From NCBI RefSeq assembly GCF_030247185.1, contig NC_080571.1:43771502-43835501 (forward strand): DNA of 64,000 nt, in the 5' to 3' direction. Each line of letters begins with the position of its first letter. Position 1 is the stretch's first letter. This document shows, one piece after another, positions 33,339 to 45,574 of this stretch. The position numbers and the translations under genes were made by a program. A model generated the notes under the pieces. It saw only the letters and a program-made list of their open reading frames with translations, did no database searches and was not told where the DNA came from. This stretch comes from Malaya genurostris (Eukaryota > Arthropoda > Insecta > Diptera > Culicidae).

Positions 33339-33917
33339 CAGGGTCCGGCACTCGAAGTGTAACCAACTTCAGACCTTCGAGCCTGGCGTCAAGGTAAATG
33401 CGACATATTATCGGGAAAGTATTCTGGAGGTTGCTTTGAAGCCGTGGGCAGACAAACATTTCGGTGGCAGACCATGGACGTTTCAGCAGGACTCGGCACC
33501 ATCTCACAAAGCTCGAGTGAACCAAGAATGGCTGAAAAACAACGTTCCGAACTTCATCACGTCCACATAATGGCTCTCGAATTCACCAGATGCGAATCCA
33601 ATGGATTATTCTCTTTGGGCCATTTTGGAGAGCAAAGTCCGAACTAAAAGATACACCAGTCTCGAGGCGCTGAAAAAAGTTATTGTCCGCGAGTGGGCCA
33701 AAATACACCTGCAAGTCACATTCGGGCAGCTTGCGATTCGTTTTTGACCGTCTCAAGGCCATAGTCAAGGCCAAAGGTGGTCATATCGAGCAAAAGTGAA
33801 TTGATTCTGAATTTTGTATTATTTTTGCACATTTTGTACTTTGAATTAAGTAAAAGTAATTTTCCAAACTGAATTTATGGCCTTTTTAATTGGTTACACT
33901 TCGAGTGCCGGACCCTG
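33339..33917 (+). mobile_element. Internally deleted mariner-like element (MITE), TIRs and TA duplication intact
   Basis: The TIR CAGGGTCCGGCACTCGAAGT (33339) is matched by its exact complement ending at 33917. TA lies on both sides (33337-33338, 33918-33919). The 579-bp interior keeps the 3' part of a transposase gene. Confidence 0.93.
33380..33800 (+). pseudogene. C-terminal transposase fragment, possibly maT/DD37D-like
   Basis: With stops, the translation reads KPWADKHFGGRPWTFQQDSA, then APSHKARVNQEWL, SNSPDANPMDYSLWAILESK and a C-terminal helix region. The interval from the Asp of QQDSA to that of NPMDY holds 37 residues (one position is a stop codon), which suggests a DD37D (maT-like) enzyme rather than classic DD34D mariner. 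The N-terminal half is deleted. Confidence 0.7.
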
Positions 33918-33996
33918 TACAAGTAGCTTTAGAATTTTCCCTACACAAAAATCTCAGAATTGCGGAAGCAAATGATGTCCTCATGGTAATAACCAA

Positions 33997-34347
<351 letters not shown>

Positions 34348-34619
34348 GGGCTGAAAAGTCACCACTTGTGACTGAACACCTAATTTAAATCTTATTAATT
34401 CAATTTTAACTCATATTCCAATAAATAGTTATTTGAAAAAAAGCATGTTATTGTTAAGTGCATCTTAAACTAGGTATACGATATAGCAATTTTACGCTAT
34501 ATTTAAGTTACTATACAGCTTAAGATTTTAATATTGCAATGATATTCAACGCAGATTAAATAAAACAAATTCACGAGCAATCTTACACTTCACGAAATTT
34601 CATTATACAGGTGGAGCTA

Positions 34620-35538
34620 ACAGTTCGGCTGAAAAGTTCGTATCGTTTAATAGAAACACACATTTTTTTGCCAAAATTCGTTTTTATTATTCAACATAAT
34701 TGCCATCAGAGGCGATACAGCGATTATAGCGATCTTCCAACTTTTCGATACCATTTTTGTAGTACGATTTGTCTTTTGCCTCAAAATAGGCCTCAGTTTC
34801 AGCGATTACCTCTTCATTGCTTCTAAATTTTTTACCAGCAAGCATTCTCTTGAGGTCTGAGAACAGGAAAAAGTCACTGGGGGCCAAATCTGAAGAATAC
34901 GGCGGATGAGGGAGCAATTCGAAGCCCAATTCGTTCAATTTCAGCATGGTTTTCAATCATCAATTCGTTGTTATTTTTGATCGATTGTGAGCTCACGCGG
35001 CACCCATTTTGCACAAAGCTTTCTCATATCCAAATATTCGTGAATAATATGTCCAACACGTTCCTTTGATATCTTTAGGGTGTCAGCTATCTCGATCAAC
35101 CTCACTTTACGGTCATTGAAAATCATTTTGTGGATTTTTTCACGTTTTCATCGGTAACAGCCTCTTTTGGACGTCCACTGCGTTCATCGTCTTCGGTGCT
35201 CATATGACCAGTACGAAATTTTGCAAACCACTTACGAATTGTTGCTTCGCCCGGTGCAGAGTCTGGATAACACTCATCAAGCCATTTTTTGGTATCGGCG
35301 GCACTTTTTTTCATCAAAAAGTAGTGTTTCATCAACACACGAAATTCCTTTTTTTTAATTTTTTTCACAATAACAAAAGTAGCTTCACTCAAAATGCAAT
35401 ATCTCACAAACTAATAATCAGACAGCTGTCAAATTTATACACGTATCTTTTGAAGGTCGGTACTAACTGAAAATGGTATGGATTTAATTCTAGTGGCGCC
35501 CTCTCATAGAAACGATACGAACTTTTCAGCCGATCTGT
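34620..35538 (-). mobile_element. Internally deleted mariner element with intact TIRs
   Basis: The TIRs are ACAGTTCGGCTGAAAAGTTC (34620) and, inverted on the right, the ACAGATCGGCTGAAAAGTTC form (ends 35538). TA flanks both ends (34618-34619, 35539-35540). Length is 919 bp compared with about 1.3 kb for full mariners. It belongs to the same family as 3237-3870. Confidence 0.95.
34687..35370 (-). pseudogene. Mariner (DD34D) transposase with frameshift and catalytic-core deletion
   Basis: The minus-strand N-terminal part (35123-35370) has the HTH blocks VLMKHYFLMKKSAADT and EATIRKWFAKF. It breaks at the same six-A run as the 3.4-kb copy and resumes out of frame with the IADTLKISKERVGHII and VPRELTIDQ blocks. 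Near 34960-34980 the text jumps to LNELGFELLPHPPYSSDLAP and SDFFLFSDLKRMLAGKKF, which carries the third catalytic Asp, and runs to the normal C-terminus at 34687. The first two Asp blocks are deleted, so the copy is non-autonomous. Confidence 0.9.
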
Positions 35539-35540
35539 TA

Positions 35541-36870
35541 TCTACTTATAACTTTGCTGGTGTGATGCTTCGTTTTCCTTTACAGCATGGATGACTAAAA
35601 CTATAATGCAGTCGGTACTACACCTGCTGACACCACAGAATTTAGATATGCAGTGAAACCAGTTTATTAAAGTGGCTTGAACGATGGAGTTTAAAACAAT
35701 AATTTATTCTGAAACAAACGTTACGCCCGACTTTTTGGATGAAATATCAATTTTGATAAATTTTTCACCGATATTTGATTTGATTGGAATTGTTTACATT
35801 TTATTGATATAAATTTAAAATCTCTAATAAAAAAGAGCTACCTACACTGCTTCAGTGCATCTGTCTTAGATCAAGCTACACAAAATAATCAAAACTAAAT
35901 ATTTTCTGTTGTTGTTTTCTGGAAATATAAATGGTATTACGACAACCTTCCATATCCATTGCTTTCCGCGTATTAAATTAAAGATTCCCATTTTACGGAA
36001 TTACTAATAGAAGGTACGTAAATCTTTATTTCGCCATGAATTTTGCAAGAGAAAATCCAAGTAAATGGAAGTAAGCTGAAACTGAAATAATCTTTCTTGA
36101 GCAGTTTGCAGAAAAACGGAGAAAGATTCAATCTCAAATTTTTGATTTTCTTGAACTGCAATTCTAAACAGAATGAACTGATTTGTTTATTTGCCAATCA
36201 TATGGAAGATTTATTGATTGAAATCAGGATAAAAGGCACAGGAAGTTTATTTTTACACCAAAAAGTTTCCGGTTTGACCCCGGTCTCTCCTATATTATGC
36301 AAACTCATTTCTTTAGATATTTGGGTCATTTATTAAATTGATAAATTTCAACAAACGACTTTTTAATTAAAAATTTTTCAAGTTATAATATGCGTATTTC
36401 CATACGTATGGAAAATGATAAACATATTCATACAAATTGGAAGAGTTTTGAGCTCAATTTTCCTAATATATTCTTACGATTTTTCATATTTTTTACGATT
36501 TTCTATGACAATTTGAAATGTTAAAAACCTATCACCCTGTAGTATTAGAACCAAAAGCGGGACTTGGATAACATTCAGCATATTTTTTAGGGTTCAGTTC
36601 ATTTTTTTAGTTTAATTTTGAGAAATTCTGATATGAGTTTATTTGGTCATAGACTACCATGATCTGAAAACCATAGAAATTCATTAGCCAAAATTAACTT
36701 CTCATCTCATGGTTACTAATGAGAGAATACACTCAAACCTCGGTTTCCAAATACTTTTTTCACATTGGCTCTTTTTACATAACTCTTTTTACGAACGAAA
36801 TCCCAAGTAATGTAAACTTTTTCACGAACCTATTTCGTTAAAAGATGTTTTTGTGAAAATAATTTCCGGC
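35541..36870. other. No gene recognised
   Basis: Only weak repeat traces are seen: 36525-36670 carries one degenerate ~170-bp unit (TATCACCCTGTAGTATTAGAAC, AAAAGCGGGACTTGGAT). The open frame at 36097-36336 has no recognisable domain. Confidence 0.4.
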
Positions 36871-36875
36871 TCATT

Positions 36876-36876
<1 letters not shown>

Positions 36877-36926
<50 letters not shown>
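36877..36926 (+). repeat. (ACT)n microsatellite
   Basis: Pure trinucleotide run of about 50 bp. Confidence 0.95.
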
Positions 36927-36930
36927 AATA

Positions 36931-37258
36931 TAGGTATTTTTGGAATTGATTTACAGAGTATATTCCGGAAAATAATGGTTGAGGTATTTTGGAAATCCAA
37001 GATAACGACTTCCAATTTATTGATATTCCTTTAAAACACTTACAATATGGATATTCTCGGAACGGATTTGATGTGTAGCTATCAAAGCGTTTCGAAATCC
37101 AAGATGGCGATTTACGGTTTATTGATATTTCTTGAAAGCCCCTAAAATAAGAGTATATTCGGAACAGATTGACCACCAATAAACGAAGTTTGAGGTCATT
37201 TCGAAATTAAATATGTTGATTTCCGGTATATCGATATTTCTGGAAAACCCTTACCCTG
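36931..37258 (+). repeat. Minisatellite, three ~110-bp units
   Basis: Each unit has an ATATTCxCGGAAC-like start, a TTTCGAAATCCAAGATGG-like middle and TTTATTGATATTTCTT followed by a AAAxCCCxTA end. A single related unit sits at about 51233-51385. Confidence 0.8.
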
Positions 37259-37599
37259 TTTGCTTTGATTGAATGAAACAAGCTCGCACGCGCGTTTGGA
37301 TGCTTCCCAAATCGCGTTCACTCTAAAACCATCCTAAGGATTTCGAAGGAATATCAATAAACTGGAGGGATCGACCTAAAACATCATTTTTTTGCACGTA
37401 CTCCTCACATCCGTTCCTAAAATAACCATATGATTGGGGGTTTCCACATTCAGTACACGAAACTTCTTTACAAAGTAAATTCCAAATAACGTAAACTTTT
37501 TTTACGCACCAAATTCCAAATAACGTAAACTTCTTCACGAACACTTCGATTAACGAACCACCGTTTAATTCGTAAATGAAGATTTCGGTGTACTCTTGG

Positions 37600-37840
37600 A
37601 ATTGACATTTTTATTCTAAGCACCCTATCTTCGGAACTAGAAGTTGGATCAGAATAAAAATCAAAATATTCTTATGGCATATTATAACCTTTTAATTGAG
37701 TCTAAGATACGAGAAAAGTGAGTGATATTGTTTTCATTTTTCATCACCTTATAAGAAGAACCAAAACGAAATCAAGAACATTATATGGATCCGTAAGACC
37801 TCCGGGCCTCGGTTGAAAACTCGGTTTTTACAGGGATATT
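37600..37840 (+). repeat. Degenerate ~170-bp unit with terminal CTCCGGGCCTCGG motif
   Basis: It contains CGGAACTAGAAGTTGGATCA, a TGAGTCTAAGATACGAGAAA-like stretch and CTCCGGGCCTCGG at about 37800. This is a decayed member of the composite repeat family. Confidence 0.6.
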
Positions 37841-38057
37841 CTACACTGCGACTAGTTTCTACAGTTGCACACACGTTTATGGTGTAACTTGTGAACTAGA
37901 GGATAAAACTTTATTTCTTCTGGTAATACGCTTAAAATAGATTTGTTTAAGAATAAAGTTCAAATCTGAACTGACAATTTGAGACAGAAAGTCTTTTATT
38001 AAATCAAATTTTTGAAATTAAGTGGATAACGTACATGTCAAAATATTCATTTTTCTA

Positions 38058-38400
38058 AATACTTCCTGCAATTCAATAGTCAGTTGGTCCTCCAGCACGT
38101 TCGATATCCTGGAAAATCCTTTTGGGTGTACCTTCAATCAAGTTGTTTAAAATTTTCATTTCAAAATCCTCCCACGCTTTCGTAACTGCCACTTAAAGCT
38201 AAGCAATGCTGGCGTACTGCTATTTGTTAGCGTAGATCCATAGAACAATAACTCCCCAGATATTTGCCACTGGATTTAAATCCGAACTACGGGCTGGTCA
38301 CCACTGGAGCTCAATTTTCCGCTCGTTAAACCAGGACTTTGTAGCGGAACTGGAAGCGGAATGCTGTATTATCTGCAAAACGAAAACGATGTCACCTCAC
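38058..38400 (-). pseudogene. Tc1-like transposase C-terminal fossil
   Basis: On the minus strand, broken frames read FNERKIELQW-like text, then SSDLNPVANIWGVIVLWIYA, NKQQYASIA and EDFEMKILNNLIEGTPKRIF followed by a QDIERAGG-like end. This is the third catalytic block and C-terminus of a DD34E Tc1 enzyme. The expected Glu of SPDLNPIE is Ala here (GCA, near 38265). Stops and frameshifts are many; the N-terminal half is absent. Confidence 0.65.
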
Positions 38401-39386
38401 ATTTACATATGTTGCTAATAAATTTTACCCGTATCCGATTCCCGGTTCCGGAACTACAGGTAGACGATGCAAAATACGTAAAAAAAATTATTAAACTAAA
38501 TTAAACTCGAAGCTACAACAAATTGTAAACTATTTTAGTAGGTGGAGGCTCGAACCGATTTCGACTACAACGGTGCCGGGATTCCGGTTCCAGAAGTACC
38601 GGAAATAGTGATCAAAATTCCTCAAAGAAACTCATTACAGTGTCAAACAGAATACTGAACTAATTTCCCTCAACTTAGATTTAAACACTTATGGTCGCAT
38701 GGGTTGCCATTGAACTGTATCGAGTTGCTACTTCCAGTTCCAGAATTACAGGGTGAGGTGTGCATAAAATTTCAAAAAACGTAAAAAATCACGAAATTTG
38801 ACTCGAAATTGTTTCAAAGAGGAGTTTAAGCTAGTTGATGCCCTAACAAATTTTCTTATTTCTATTGCCGTAGGACTACGTCTTTCTTTACTTTACTTAC
38901 CTGGGTGCATTTTCAAAATTCACAACACGAAAGTGTTACGAAATTATTCCAGATTTGATTTCTTAATAACTTTGGCCCTGTGTTTGAGTTTTTTTTTAAT
39001 TCTTTCACCGAATCTATAAATAGACCCTGTTGCACGTTTGCTAGCTTCAGTCTATGATAATCCATGAACGGAGACACAACGAGTTCACAGGCCTCCATCT
39101 ACGTCAAGACAATGGAAATACATCCGATATCATTAAACTGGTGCTTTACTGCCTATACTTGCATATCAGTCCCATATTGAAAATCGCCAAGTTGAAAAAA
39201 AGATGAATACAAATTTCGATAATAATTCGCTTTTTTCCGCTTCTGTGATGCTATTGAATCACATATATGGAATACATTATAAACTTTTCATCTGGTATGA
39301 AATATTGAATTTTATGCAAAGGAAGAGTCGCTTAACACGAACTATATTGTGCCTCTAAAAAAACACGTGATATACTGTGAGTCTAA

Positions 39387-39545
39387 TGGCGTTTTTCATT
39401 GAAAAACACTGGTGGCGTGGATTGCTCTGATTTTGCACTTTCGAGCAGAAATGGAAATGAAACACCGTTAAAATATTGCATTTCTGCTCGAAAGTGCAAA
39501 ATCAGAGCAATCCACGCTACCAGTGTTTTTCAATGAAAAACGGCA
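39387..39545. mobile_element. Foldback MITE, copy 1 (TAA target duplication)
   Basis: Nearly the whole 159 bp is an inverted repeat: TGGCGTTTTTCATTGAAAAA inward to GCACTTTCGAGCAGAAATG, then the complement. TAA occurs on both sides (39384-39386, 39546-39548), which is the duplication typical of PIF/Harbinger elements. Confidence 0.9.
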
Positions 39546-39548
39546 TAA

Positions 39549-40850
39549 GTGTGCCACTCTTTGCCCCATGAAACAGCTAGGGTAAAGTGTTATAATATGC
39601 CCCCCTTAAGAAAACATTGAGATATTTCCAAGTGTATTGATATATTTTCCTCGAGAATGTAAATATTTCATTGTAATACGGATGAGGAACATAATTTTCA
39701 ATGACTCCAATAGAAAAGATGAGAATTGATTGATATAAACACATTTTCCAAAACGGCCATATTCTTAGTTTTTTCGCTCGCCTCAGACATAATGCCCCAG
39801 CAGCCGCAAAAAAATTGTCTCACAACAAATCAGTGGCATGACACACAACAAAATACATTTTATCCCACAACTATGATGCATTATGCTTCTTGAAATGTTA
39901 CTGTTTTGAGATAATCAGTATGTCAAAGAAATGGCAGATAAAACATCTATTTAATCGAAACAAGACTTTACATCGAAAAGCTGCCAAATGAAATTTTTAG
40001 TTTTTTCATACTTTCCTGCAAACGACAACCACCAAACTTGCATAGCAGAAAGATCATACGAAAAGGTAGTGTTAGTGATAAAACTTTGGTTTAGAAAAGT
40101 CTTCAATGCTTAAGAAAAGAAAGGGGGCATTTTGGCTAGCAGGGGCGCTTTATAAGACTTTCCCCTACTTGTCAAAACTGAGCTCTTTGTGCGCCGCAAC
40201 TGTGCAACTGTATGAAAACCAATATTGATAAATGCACCAACGCATTGTGTTAATGTGTGATTGGCACATTGTTCTAAGCGTCCTCCTCCCCTTGAATTTA
40301 TGTCATTCGTTTTTCTAAAAACTGTCACGCAACAAGATGGGACCCATATGCAAGTACTTTTGTTAACGAACGAAAAGATACTCGCATACCGGTCCCATCT
40401 TAGCATGCTATGCTTCTCTCGCACGTGTCAAAATTTCATGTTTGATTTTCCATCCGTGTGAATCTTTTAATCGTTCGATATAATTAAGTTTGTGATGTCA
40501 TGTCAGGTCTTGATGCAATTAAATTGTATGATGGAGAATATTCCACGGAAGCTTAAACAGTTACTTTGAAGGTTTTAATTCCACCAACACCCGGAAGCAA
40601 TATTCTGAAATCACTCGTTCAGCACAGTACGTTCGAGATAATTCCAATTTGAAATATTCTCCTATGCCTACATCTGGTTTTGGTCAAAGTTATGGAAAAA
40701 GAACTGAATCTTTCCCTAAAGTTGTTGATTCGGAGGATGAAATTGTGAGTGTAAAATAAAAAACAATCCGTTTGATTCTGAAGGAAGCTATTTTGGCGAG
40801 GAACTGAGATCGAAACTATATCCAACTATCGATTCAAAGATAATTTATCT
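39549..40850. other. No gene recognised
   Basis: Short open frames at 40110-40461 on both strands lack domains. No tandem or inverted structure was noted. Confidence 0.4.
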
Positions 40851-41340
40851 TACATTATCTAAATTTTGTATGCACTGATAGGGCTAAAATCATCAGGTTA
40901 GTGAAAATGTAAATAAGCTTTGAGGACTTTTCGCAGTGCGAAATTCGCACCAAACAAGCGTAAATAAAGCCTGCATTTGGCTTCATGGCGTTCGAGAAAA
41001 ATGTTCCGAACAATGTTTAATATCGTAGAGAATTCCACAATTTGGCCCTTCTGACTGCCAGAAATGAATCCCGTACAGCATTTTGATTTTTTCTTTCAAT
41101 GAAATATGCGAATCCGAATTGAAATAATCGACCTCAAAATTCTTTTTGTTACTATTTTTGTGGCTGTTGGAATAGCCCATTTGTGAAAGCACACAAAAAG
41201 AAAGCCCTTAACCAAAATCGATTCAGTTTGGAATCAATCGGCACTGTGAGTAGTTCGAGCGATTGCGTTGTCGTCCGGCTGCTGGTCGTTTGCATTGGAG
41301 AAAAAGACGAGAATGGGGAACACTACACAAAATGAGTCGT
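40850..41340. repeat. Unknown repeat, unit 1
   Basis: A TTTTCGCA..GAAxTCGCxCCAAA block, then GTTTAATATCGTAGA, an ATGAATCCCGxxAGTAC block and CCTCAAAATTCT..TGTT match unit 2 at 41730-42170 in the same order. Open frames in the two units do not agree, so coding is not supported. Confidence 0.6.
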
Positions 41341-41379
41341 TCTTATGGCTTTAAATGTTATTTAAAGAATTAGTAAAAT

Positions 41380-41710
41380 TGAACATTTAGGGGTTTTTTG
41401 TTTTGTGCAATAAAGCACATATTTTGTTTCAACTTTCTTTGCGTTTCGCCTTCGGCTCGTCAGTGCTTAAAGCAGTTCAAGTAGAACTGCCATCTCCGCC
41501 TAGCAGTCCAACTTAAACCGCTAAGCAGACGCAAAGCTTACACAACTTATGTAACACTTTTGGATATAGCACAGAAGTGCAATATCCTTTCTGACGTCTC
41601 GGGCGTAAACGAATCACGACTGGCTACTGGTCGCCGCAGAGATTTGAACATTTAGGGTTCAACGTTCTTTGCGTTTCGCTTTCGGCTCGTTAGTGCTTAA
41701 AGCAATTAAA
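41380..41710 (+). repeat. Interspersed repeat with flanking direct repeat
   Basis: A GAACATTTAGG..TTCAAC..TTCTTTGCGTTTCG block followed by CTTTCGGCTCGTTAGTGCTT text occurs at both ends (41381-41476 and 41643-41705). Between them lie ACTTAAACCGCTAAGCAGAC and GAAGTGCAATATCCTTTCTG. A partial relative (AACCGCTAAGGAGAC, GAAGTGCAATGTC) is at 58870-58945. Confidence 0.5.
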
Positions 41711-41729
41711 ATTCCTTTTTTGCATTTCG

Positions 41730-42170
41730 AAGAGAAAAATCATCAGTTTAGTGATAACTTAGAATAATTTATTTAGCTTTGTGCACTTTTCGCACGGTGG
41801 AACTCGCGCCAAATTTGGATGCTTCGCATTTGATAAAAATGCTCCGAACTGCGTTTAATATCGTAGAACATACAATCTTCTGAAAGTCGCAAATGAATCC
41901 CGCGAGTACATCATTCAGCTGCTGGTCGTTTGCGTGCGAGTAAAATTCTTCGAAAAGTGACCGACTACAAAAAAAATACATTTAATCGGTCTACATTTAA
42001 TGAAATAATATACCTCAAAATTCTATATGTTGTTATTTTTGTAGCCGTTGGAACCGCTTTTCTTATAAAATGAGCAAACGAAATCACGTGAAAAGAAAAC
42101 CCTTCACATAAATAACTTCAGTATTGATTTAACCCCGCACTGTGTGCAGTTCTGCTGCAGGACGGACGGA
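41730..42170. repeat. Unknown repeat, unit 2
   Basis: Direct-orientation partner of 40850-41340 with substantial divergence. The two units enclose the repeat at 41.4-41.7 kb. Confidence 0.6.
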
Positions 42171-42179
42171 AAAATAAAG

Positions 42180-44610
42180 CCTTCTGCACCAAGGAATACT
42201 GACCGATTTTGTTCTTTTGATCAACTAGTGCGGGTTTCGCTTCAAACAAGTGCGGAAAGTTAAGCAAAATATGTACCCAATAAAGAGAAAATATTTGCGA
42301 ATCATTTAGTTCCTAAACATTTTCAGTATCTCCACATGGAACCAAGCAAAGAGTTCATTGGATTTCCTCATTAACATCAATTTGATTTTATAAAATTGAA
42401 TTTCAAACAAAATAAAAATCGTCACTTATGCATACGACGTCCAACTTCATGCGGTACGTTAGCGCTGTAGGGAAGGGCACACAAGCAAGTGGCAGATTTA
42501 TTTTGTGCACCGTTCACCAAACGAGAGGAGATCGATTTTTTTGGAAATTTACTCATGTAAATAATTATCAACTGTGACGAAAATTTTAGAAATGGTAACC
42601 TTCGATTCTTTTAATAACCCAAAGCATTTTACAATGAGCTAATGAGATTTTACTTGAAATGGATGATTTATGTCGTTGTAGAATTTGTTTTGCATCATTA
42701 TCATTCTCTTCTATATCTCATCTTTAGACTTTCGATGTTCATAAGTCTTTAACATTCTTCAGTCCCCTTTGTATTCTACTCCTGTGGCACCTTCTTGCAT
42801 TTTTTTTGTCCTCTCCTCCAAAGAAATGGTCGATGAATGCGATAAGAGGGCATTACCTGAGTATTTCTGTTCATGTTCCCGGCTTGGTTCATCTAAACGT
42901 AATGACGAATGTGTGATTGACCGTCGTGTTTCCTGTTAGCCTCAGCCAGTAGTCCTGTTAAGCTTTGCTCAAACAGTAGAACTACTTTGCACCAGCTATT
43001 ATTAGGATCCTTGGCAGTGCTAATGTAAAGCCGCAGTATCATAGACATCCTTCCAATCAGTATGCAAGACTTGTAATCGATATGTGCTCGATGCCTGACG
43101 TACAACCAGCATCAAGAACCTAATCCATTCCAACTGAATACATTCCCGGTGACTCGGCAGACCGACTGGGTACAGATGCTCTGCGCTATAAATCGACCCG
43201 TTCCGGCGTTACCACGGAGGAGCAGTTTATTCCAGTGTCCTCCCCCCTCCTACTTGGACTCAATATGTATATCATTACGCATTCGTGCGAGAATATCGAA
43301 CCGAAGGGATGTGATGCGTTTCCGTCTTGTCTATTCTCCTCTTCTACTTGCCTATACCTGTTTACCTGACAGTCGTGTCTTCTTGTGAATGGGATTCCAA
43401 CCCTGAACTCTCGATGTTTTACAGAATGGCTGCCACAGGAGCGTAGCATCATGGTAAACAGTTAGGGTAACAAAAAGCGAACATGTAAAATTTCGATTGT
43501 TGAATGTTTAAAGAAGTTTTGTGATGATTAGGATTTGAAATCTTTTATAATAATTAGTTTTTCCGCAGATCAGCGTATCAGATATTTATTTTTACTAATG
43601 TGGTTTGCTCCAACTCTCAGGAAAACCCATCTTCACTCATTCCCCCCGGCAAATATCAAAGTTGTAGATGGAGATGCATTGCATCGTGGTCAGTTAGTTG
43701 TAGCATGAGTGGGGGAGGGGGCAATCGGTGTTTGAGTTTTGAACTCAGAAACTTGATTAAAGTCTTGTCTTGATGGTAGCCTGCATCCACTTCAAGTTTG
43801 ATAAGCAGAAAACGACATGTTTCTACTTGGTAAACATACAATGGTAGCCGTAGTGGAGAACAAAGGCTTCAGGAAACTGTGTGTGTGCCAGATGCTTACA
43901 GTTCCGGTTATTGAAGTCAATGGATTGTAAATGTTTCACTGTATAATATTAATAACGACTTAAAGTAGAAAGATACGGAATATCGACCAGAGGAGCTCAA
44001 ACAAAGGTCGGTTCTAATCAGTATCACTTGCTAATAACTAACTGACCACAATTGATTCGTTTTATTGGACCATGCTTTCAGACCATTTAATCTACGTTAT
44101 TGATGTTCAATGAAGGACTCAATTCGTATGATGAATTGATATGAAAAGTAGCAGAAATTCGAAATGTACTTTTGATCACAATCGAAAGCTTGAGATTCTT
44201 TCTATACTGCAACAGATCAGACCATTTTTACAGGCGAATATCGTCGGAAAACCTAGCCTAACTAAAAAGCTTCTCCCAACGACAACTATCGATCTGGGAC
44301 AGAAATTTGATGAGGAGTTTATGTCCATTGATTTTACAATCAATAATACGTTTAACCAATGAGCAAACTTGCAAATAAGTAACCTATGTAGGTACTTATT
44401 CCTTGAATCCAGAAAGTTTAAAGTTCCGAGAATTTACCAGATTCTAGTAAAACATTTAGTTTATACTGTTAAACAATTATTTTTTTCGATTTTCGAAAGA
44501 TTTATCGGAATCGGTTTGTTTGGCCGTCTGCTGATAATGACTACCGATTGGAATAGTTTGAGGGCCGGTTTAGAATTTTTTTACGTTTTTTGTTCCGCTT
44601 CCTTAAGTAA
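42180..44610. other. No gene recognised; 42.8-43.5 kb less AT-rich
   Basis: The overlapping open frames at 43149-43452 on opposite strands have no domain. No splice-supported exon was seen. Confidence 0.4.
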
Positions 44611-44616
44611 TACTAA

Positions 44617-44770
44617 TGGCGTTTTTCATTGAAAAACACTAGTGGCGTGGATTGCTCTGGTTTTGCACTTTCGAGCAGAAATGACAATACCATAAAAAAA
44701 TTGCACTTCTGCTCGAAAGTGCAAAACCAGAGCAATCCAGTCCACCAGTGTTTTTCAACGAAAAATGGCA
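44617..44770. mobile_element. Foldback MITE, copy 2 (TAA target duplication)
   Basis: Same family as 39387-39545 with identical ends, flanked by TAA (44614-44616, 44771-44773). The loop between the arms differs from copy 1. Confidence 0.9.
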
Positions 44771-44779
44771 TAAGTTTCT

Positions 44780-45010
44780 AAAAAATCGATTACGAAATCT
44801 CTGAGAAAAGTTAGTTTTTTGCACATTTTACCCCATAACTCCGGAGCCGGAGGTCTGATCCAAACAAAATTCAGGGATTTTGCATGGGTCCATATGACCT
44901 TTCAATATGTTTTCGATAATCGGCTCAGTCATTTCCAAGAGAAGTTATTACAAACAAAATGTAACATACATACAGCACATACACACACAGACATTTTGCG
45001 TACTCGACGA
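44780..45010 (+). repeat. One ~170-bp unit with short AC tract
   Basis: TTGCACATTTTACCCCATAA, CTCCGGAGCCGGAGGTCTGA, a CCTTTCAATATG block and CGGCTCAGTCATTTCC are followed by ACACACACAGACATTTTGCG. Same module as at 45.6-46.2 kb. Confidence 0.75.
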
Positions 45011-45384
45011 ATGGTGCTTGGAAATTCTAATTTTTTTCAATAGCTGGTTAAGAAAATGGCTTTAGCAAAGATTCTCAAAACTAAACTTCCTTCGATTGTA
45101 TTTTAAACCTCATTTCATTTAATTGAGAAAGTTAGATTCCTGATTTCAATCTAAATATGAACCACCCTAATGACTTTGCACATCGAAACAATCTCGATTT
45201 TATTACAAACAACTTTTGTAAAAAGTTCTGAGTGTTGGGAAAAAATCAAAATTTTTTACAAGTGATATTCACTAATACTGATTTCGCATGGCAAAGAATC
45301 AGTTGTGAGAAGTTTACTAGGGAACATGCTGTTCGATGATATTCAAGAAAAAAGTTCTCGCATTGTTTAATCCAGGTAGATTGA

Positions 45385-45495
45385 TGTCTTGTAATGATGT
45401 CTTTATCATATCAATCATACTAACATATATAATGCTGTGGTATTCTTCAAAATAATTTTCTTCGATTCTTGAGCAAATAACAGAAATCGGTTTGT
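45385..45495 (-). repeat. Terminal-region fragment of interspersed repeat (reverse)
   Basis: The complement matches 3095-3236 and 51420-51545 through the GAATACCACAxxATTATA and ATCATTACA landmarks. Confidence 0.5.
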
Positions 45496-45574
45496 TTTTC
45501 TGTGAACTGCAAAAAAATCAATTGGAGAAGATTTGAGGTCGATTTTGAAAAAATTTTACGGTTTTTCCCCCATT

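Noticed and set aside
43149..43452. Opposite-strand open frames of about 80 codons
   Set aside because: Neither shows a domain, signal peptide or splice support.
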